Part shown: positions 15,497 through 19,010 of the stretch, in pieces
Layout: each line of letters opens with the position of its first letter
Numbering within the stretch: the first letter of the stretch is position 1
Assembly (NCBI GenBank): GCA_964440735.1
Contig: CAYTTK010000038.1
Span: 1 to 19,010, forward strand
DNA from: CAZBWE01 sp964440735
GTDB lineage: Bacteria; Planctomycetota; Phycisphaerae; Sedimentisphaerales; Anaerobacaceae
Direction of reading: 5' to 3'
DNA length: 19,010 nucleotides
Position numbers and translations under genes: made by a program
The notes under the pieces: model-generated
Database searches by the model: none
The model's input: the letters and a program-made list of their open reading frames with translations, nothing else
What the model was told of the DNA's origin: nothing

Positions 15497-15886
15497 TCAA
15501 ACACCCTCATCGGTACCGCTGGTCTCAACCATAACTTCCCCAATCGGCTGTTCCTGCTCTGCGGGCCTACTCTGCTGACTGGGTTGCTCTTGTCGAACCG
15601 GCAGGCCTGTGTCAAAATCACTAACTTTCGGTCTATAAAATTTTGCCAGAATCACCCCGAGAGCCAGAAATATACCCGCTAAAACTATTGTAAACCAAGT
15701 CAGCGGCTCCTTTGTTTTAGCGCCCAAAATACCGCTTGCGGCACCTCCGGAAAAGGCCGCACTCAAACCGCCGCCTTTGCCCTTCTGAATCAAAATAATT
15801 AAGACCAATATCACCGCGCAAATGACAAAAAGAACAGCGACCACCTTCATAATAAAAGTTGCCGCCAATAATGAAAAACCAGTCAT
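15497..15886 (-). CDS. secG: Protein translocase subunit SecG
   Basis: Small membrane component of the SecYEG channel, 129 residues. It has two hydrophobic helices (about 8-33 and 62-83) with the family loop IQKGKGGGLSAAFSGG between them, followed by a KTKEPLTWFTIVLA segment. A long hydrophilic C-terminal tail rich in Q, E and P (about 85-129) is added; such tails vary among phyla. AAGG lies about 10 bases before the ATG. It is downstream of tpiA, a common pairing in bacteria. Confidence 0.92.
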   Translation of the reverse strand: MTGFSLLAATFIMKVVAVLFVICAVILVLIILIQKGKGGGLSAAFSGGAASGILGAKTKEPLTWFTIVLAGIFLALGVILAKFYRPKVSDFDTGLPVRQEQPSQQSRPAEQEQPIGEVMVETSGTDEGV

Positions 15887-15985
15887 ATTTGTTCGCCTTT
15901 CAACCGACTAATTATTATTTACCAACTGCCCTTGCTACACAATCGCGGTTGCAATCTTTTCGCTCAATAGTTAAACAGCTATCAC

Positions 15986-16747
15986 TCACACAGCCGCCCT
16001 AATTATGGCGATAAAATCATCCGCCTTCAAACTTGCGCCGCCGACCAGCAGGCCATCTAAATCCTTCTGGCGCATCAACTCTGCTGCATTATCTGGATTC
16101 GCCGAGCCACCATAGAGAATACGAATATCCTCAGCCACCTGGTCATTATACACTTCGGCAAGCAGCTTACGTATAAAATCCTGAACCTCCTGCGCCTGCT
16201 GAGGTGTTGCTGTCTGTCCAGTTCCAATAGCCCAGACCGGCTCATAAGCTATGGTAACCGCTGAAACCTTTTCATCGCTCAAGCCAGCCAGACCTTCTTT
16301 CATCTGCCGAGTAATCACCTGCTCTGTCTGTGAAGCCTGCCGCTCGGCGAGCAGCTCACCCACACATAAAATCGGCAAAAGCCCACCAATGATAGCAGCA
16401 GAAACCTTTTTATTTATCAGCTTATCCGGTTCGCCGATTACGTGCCGGCGTTCCGAATGGCCGCATAAAACATAAGTGCAGCCGACGTCTTTGAGCATTG
16501 ATGCACTTATCTCACCGGTAAAAGCCCCCTTCGACTCAAAATAAAAGTCCTGGGCACCAACGGCAACGCTCGATGCACGAAGCGCCCTGGCCACCGCCTG
16601 CAGATAAACAAAAGGCGGACATACCGCTACGGTAACTTTGCGACTTGCCATATCCAAAGACCCGGATGCAACAGCTTCAGCCAACTCTACGCTGCTGTTA
16701 CTGTCGGTGTTCATCTTCCAGTTACCAGCCACAAACGGCTTCCTCAT
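15986..16747 (-). CDS. tpiA: Triosephosphate isomerase
   Basis: Interconverts dihydroxyacetone phosphate and glyceraldehyde 3-phosphate in glycolysis. The active site is complete: K11 in GNWKMN, H97 in LCGHSERR, E169 in AYEPVWAIGTG with its mobile loop, and the phosphate-binding ILYGGSANP and LLVGGASL. The length of 253 residues is standard. AGGAG sits about 7 bases before the ATG. Upstream, in the 78 bases after pheA, lies a degenerate heptamer repeat at 16769-16803. secG follows after 99 bases, so they are likely in one transcript. Confidence 0.96.
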   Translation of the reverse strand: MRKPFVAGNWKMNTDSNSSVELAEAVASGSLDMASRKVTVAVCPPFVYLQAVARALRASSVAVGAQDFYFESKGAFTGEISASMLKDVGCTYVLCGHSERRHVIGEPDKLINKKVSAAIIGGLLPILCVGELLAERQASQTEQVITRQMKEGLAGLSDEKVSAVTIAYEPVWAIGTGQTATPQQAQEVQDFIRKLLAEVYNDQVAEDIRILYGGSANPDNAAELMRQKDLDGLLVGGASLKADDFIAIIRAAV

Positions 16748-16768
16748 AGAATTCTCCTAAAAACAGAT

Positions 16769-16803
16769 ATTCGTTCATTGCTCATTGTTCGTTGTTCGTC
16801 GAT
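16769..16803. repeat. Degenerate heptamer tandem repeat in the tpiA leader
   Basis: Five consecutive 7-base units read ATTCGTT, CATTGCT, CATTGTT, CGTTGTT, CGTCGAT on the plus strand. It lies between pheA and tpiA, just upstream of the tpiA ribosome binding site in transcript order. The period is clear although the units vary. Confidence 0.5.
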
Positions 16804-16825
16804 GGACAGTGAACTCATAACCTAA

Positions 16826-17896
16826 TCAAAGCAGGTCCGTTGCCCTTGGGAAACTGCCCAATATCGAAAGCTGTAAACAATGCTTTCGTGCCTCTTGAAG
16901 CCCCTGCTGGACACGCTCATCCGTCCTGTGACCTACAAAATCCACGAAGAAATAGTATTCCCACTGCCTTTTCTTGCTTGGCCTGGACTCTATATTTGTC
17001 AGATTGATATCGTATCGCTTGAAAACATCAAGCACATCGGCGAGAGCTCCAGCTTTATGAGCGGTGCTAAACAATATAGCGGTCTTATCTTCGCCGGTAG
17101 GTCTTGCATCTTCACGGCTGATTACCAGAAATCTGGTTATATTATTAGGATTATCTTCGATATTTTCGCAGATAATTCTCAGGCCATACAACTCTGCGGC
17201 AACCTTGGAGCCAATAGCAGCGGCATTTGGTTCTCCGGCAGTCATTTGCGCCGCCCTGGCAGTAGAGGCAACGGGGATAGTCTCTGCATCCTTAAAGGTA
17301 GCACTTAGCCAGTTTCTGCACTGGGCGAACACCTCGGGCTTGGAGTAAATCGTCTTAACTTCAACCAGCGAGCAAGTGCCTAAAAGACTATGATGAATCG
17401 CCATTAGAACTTCGGCGCAAACCTTCACGCCCGAATCTATAAATGCATCCAGGGTCTCTACTACGCCGCCACCGGTAGTATTTTCTATCGGGACGATACC
17501 CAAGTCGCAATGTCCCTTGCTAACCTCATCAAATATACTTTTAATATCCGCTAACGGCTCATATTCAACGCTCTGGCCGAACTTTAACATCGCAGCGGTG
17601 TGACTGAAGCTGCCGCCCGGGCCCAGATAGCCAATTCGCAAAGGCCTTTCCAAGACAAAAGAACCGCTCATTAACTCACGCCAAATTGCCACCAGACACT
17701 TATCCGGTAGTGGTCCCTTATTGGCCTGGGTAATCTTTGTAAGAACCTCCTTCTCCCGGTCCGGCGAGTAGATGGGTTTCTCGGTTTTGCTCTTTAACTT
17801 GCCTATCTCTATGACAACGCGCGCACGCTCGTTTAGCAGCTGAACAAGCCGCTCGTCAAGCTCATCTATTCGCTTTCTAAGTTCTTCAAGAGACAT
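16826..17896 (-). CDS. pheA: Bifunctional chorismate mutase / prephenate dehydratase
   Basis: P-protein of phenylalanine synthesis, 356 residues. An AroQ-type chorismate mutase domain occupies about 1-85 (LRKRIDELDERLVQLLNERA, then SPDREKEVL). The prephenate dehydratase domain covers about 95-270, starting RIGYLGPGGSFSH and ending NPNNITRFLVI with the catalytic TRF. A C-terminal ACT domain (about 275-350, with GALADVLDVFKRYDINLTNIESRP) carries the ESRP motif of phenylalanine feedback sites, so allosteric inhibition is likely. The ATG follows TTGATTT with no visible Shine-Dalgarno sequence. It is the first gene of the minus-strand series and is divergent from ogt. Confidence 0.95.
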   Translation of the reverse strand: MSLEELRKRIDELDERLVQLLNERARVVIEIGKLKSKTEKPIYSPDREKEVLTKITQANKGPLPDKCLVAIWRELMSGSFVLERPLRIGYLGPGGSFSHTAAMLKFGQSVEYEPLADIKSIFDEVSKGHCDLGIVPIENTTGGGVVETLDAFIDSGVKVCAEVLMAIHHSLLGTCSLVEVKTIYSKPEVFAQCRNWLSATFKDAETIPVASTARAAQMTAGEPNAAAIGSKVAAELYGLRIICENIEDNPNNITRFLVISREDARPTGEDKTAILFSTAHKAGALADVLDVFKRYDINLTNIESRPSKKRQWEYYFFVDFVGHRTDERVQQGLQEARKHCLQLSILGSFPRATDLL

Positions 17897-18049
17897 AAAT
17901 CAAAATTAAAAGAATAAAGTCGTAAACGAATCACCACCGGCTGGCACAAACCTTTTTTCATAAAAACTAGTATATTTAACAAATATTTACTCTTGCGTCA
18001 ATGAATTCGGCTATAGAATAATATTTTGGCGTCATATAACAGGTAAAAA

Positions 18050-18736
18050 ATGCAAAAAGTGACAAAATATACGGTTTTTAAGACAAAATGGGGTTATTTC
18101 GGCCTTGCCGGCAACGAAACCGGCCTGTTGCGAACCTGCCTGCCTCTTAGCAGCCCTGAAAAAGTCAAATCCCGGCTCCTAATCGTTTCGGAAGCACCAC
18201 AATTTGAGAAACAACTTTTCAAAAAAATCCAGAACCAGATAACCGCTTACTTTGAGGGTGCCTGCGTAAACTTTAGCACGGAATTCAGCCACCAAGACAC
18301 AAAGTCACAAAGAAATCAAATATATAAAGAAAAAACTTCGAGTCTTGGTGTCTTCGTGGCTAAAAACACGGATATTCCCATCGTCCTTGAAGGTCTTAGC
18401 GATTTTTGCAGTTCAGTTTTAATCACCTGCAGGGATATTAAATTCGGCCAAGTAGTAGCTTATTCGGCCTTAGCGAAAAAATTAGGTAGTCCCGGCGCCA
18501 GCCCTTTTAGAAATTCTACAAGGAGGAGTAAGCACCAAAAAGAGAATATTTCTAACAGGGCAAGAGCCGTCGGCAATGCACTTGCCAAAAATCCCCTGCC
18601 ATTGATTATCCCCTGTCACCGTATAATTCGAAGCGACGGTAAAATCGGCGGCTTTTCCACAACAGGGGGAATTGGCGTAAAGGCAAAACTGTTAAAACAC
18701 GAACAACAGGTGCTAATGCGCTGTAAAAGTGACTAA
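18050..18736 (+). CDS. ogt: Methylated-DNA--protein-cysteine methyltransferase with two in-frame repeat insertions
   Basis: Suicide DNA repair protein that takes the methyl group from O6-methylguanine onto its own cysteine. The active site LIIPCHRII is intact with the acceptor cysteine at C189, and later GKIGGF and KAKLLKHEQ fit the family. Two segments do not belong to the family. Residues 78-107 are encoded by a family A repeat (90 nt). Residues 151-170 are encoded by a family B repeat (60 nt), which splits GSPGA from ARAVGNAL in the DNA-binding helix-turn-helix, directly before the recognition helix with its arginine finger. Removing both leaves 178 residues, normal for the family, with aligned flanks. 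The frame is open throughout, so the protein is probably made. AGG at about 18040 precedes the ATG. Whether the protein still works cannot be told from sequence. Confidence 0.9.
   Translation: MQKVTKYTVFKTKWGYFGLAGNETGLLRTCLPLSSPEKVKSRLLIVSEAPQFEKQLFKKIQNQITAYFEGACVNFSTEFSHQDTKSQRNQIYKEKTSSLGVFVAKNTDIPIVLEGLSDFCSSVLITCRDIKFGQVVAYSALAKKLGSPGASPFRNSTRRSKHQKENISNRARAVGNALAKNPLPLIIPCHRIIRSDGKIGGFSTTGGIGVKAKLLKHEQQVLMRCKSD
18287..18361. repeat. Family A palindromic repeat translated inside ogt
   Basis: The left arm at 18287-18312 has three units CACCAAGA, CACAAAGT, CACAAAG; the right arm at 18336-18361 (AGTCTTGGTGTCTTCGTGGC core) matches its reverse complement at 21 of 26 positions. The whole inserted segment appears to be 18281-18370 (90 nt), with ACG immediately before it and as its last codon, suggesting a short target duplication (CACGGA on both sides). 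Confidence 0.85.
18500..18559. repeat. Family B palindromic repeat translated inside ogt
   Basis: The left arm CCTTTTAGAAATTCT and the right arm AGAATATTTCTAACAGGG pair with few mismatches, and both match the intergenic copy at 4925-4973 (GTTAGAAAT and ATTTCTAACAGGGC). The insertion is exactly 60 nt between the codons GCC and GCA of the conserved Ala-Ala pair, so the frame is kept. Confidence 0.8.
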
Positions 18737-18756
18737 TCAAAATTCCTGCTGGCTCG

Positions 18757-19010
18757 TTATTCCAAATGCACAACGCGATTTTGCCGGTCTGCGTCAAGGC
18801 TTGCTTTTTTGATAATGTCATAAAGGCCGCGGGGCCTTTTTACCTTCTCAAAGACAAACTCCGGGTCTGTTTTGTCGGTCGTAATCAAGCCCACAGTACC
18901 AATACCGAAAATACAGTCGAATATGCTTCTATGCATCTTCAGGTCAACCACGCGAAACATATCCAGATTGTCAACCTTCCTGTCTAAAATGCCCCGGCTC
19001 CACTCAATCC
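18757..19010 (-). CDS. Bacterial PH-domain (bPH_2, YdbS/YdbT-like) protein, C-terminal part
   Basis: The gene runs off the right end of the window; its start is missing. The visible 84 residues read as the second half of a bacterial PH domain: RGILDRKVDNLDMFRVVDLK, then HRSIFDCIFGIGTVGLITTD and a closing helix PRGLYDIIKKAS. This wording is typical of the membrane-associated bPH_2 family (PF03703), in which one or more such domains follow two membrane helices. The role of the family is poorly known. It is convergent with ogt, 20 bases apart. Confidence 0.7.
   Translation of the reverse strand, partial: IEWSRGILDRKVDNLDMFRVVDLKMHRSIFDCIFGIGTVGLITTDKTDPEFVFEKVKRPRGLYDIIKKASLDADRQNRVVHLE
18822..18841 (+). 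terminator. Possible intrinsic terminator for ogt, inside the convergent gene
   Basis: AAAGGCC at 18822-18828 and GGCCTTT at 18833-18839 form a GC-rich stem with a 4-base loop, followed by T residues to 18841 on the plus strand. It lies 86 bases past the ogt stop but within the coding part of the PH-domain gene, so it may simply be coding sequence (codons for RPRGLYD). Confidence 0.3.

Noticed and set aside
17897..18049. Promoters for divergent pheA and ogt
   Set aside because: TTTACT and TATAGA upstream of ogt are about 20 bases apart, too far for a confident call, and no better pair was seen for pheA.

Overview
The window is bacterial chromosome. It probably comes from a member of the Planctomycetota, perhaps class Phycisphaerae. 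That placement is an inference from the housekeeping genes, a secreted GH95 fucosidase, a GT-C/TPR fusion and abundant short palindromic repeats; no rRNA or other marker is present to prove it. No tRNA, rRNA, CRISPR array or transposase was seen.

Layout. The left part (1-5945) holds pssA (+), a YcgR-like PilZ protein (-), a 383-base gap, a secreted GH95 alpha-L-fucosidase (+) and an aldo/keto reductase (+). A compact, AT-richer restriction-modification cassette follows (5969-7692). Its beta-class adenine methyltransferase is cut by one in-frame TAA and is followed by a PD-(D/E)XK endonuclease. Next come purB and pyrE (+). From 9873 to 17896 everything is on the minus strand. Read in transcription order it is pheA, tpiA, secG, yicC, gmk, rpoZ, coaC, coaB and a membrane glycosyltransferase with seven C-terminal TPRs. 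The genes from pheA to coaB look like one long housekeeping operon. The right end has ogt (+), convergent with a truncated bacterial PH-domain gene (-).

The most interesting signal is a set of short palindromic repeats of at least three families. They lie both between genes and inside protein genes, in frame. Family A has arms built of 8-base units CACNAAGN. Family B has arms reading about CCCGTTAGAAAT / ATTTCTAACAGGG. Family C reads about TCGACCCNGCTCRGGACARG. The ogt gene carries two insertions from different families: 90 nt of family A, flanked by duplicated ACG, and 60 nt of family B placed inside the helix-turn-helix. Both are multiples of three and the PCHR active site is kept. A family A copy lies exactly at the CoaC/CoaB junction; the frame runs straight through except for one TAA supplied by the repeat, so an ancestral coaBC fusion seems to have become two genes. 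A family C copy is translated inside the glycosyltransferase. Intergenic copies form the leaders of pssA, the aldo/keto reductase and pyrE. This resembles in principle the Rickettsia palindromic elements, which are known to insert in frame into protein genes, but the sequences differ and several families act in one locus.
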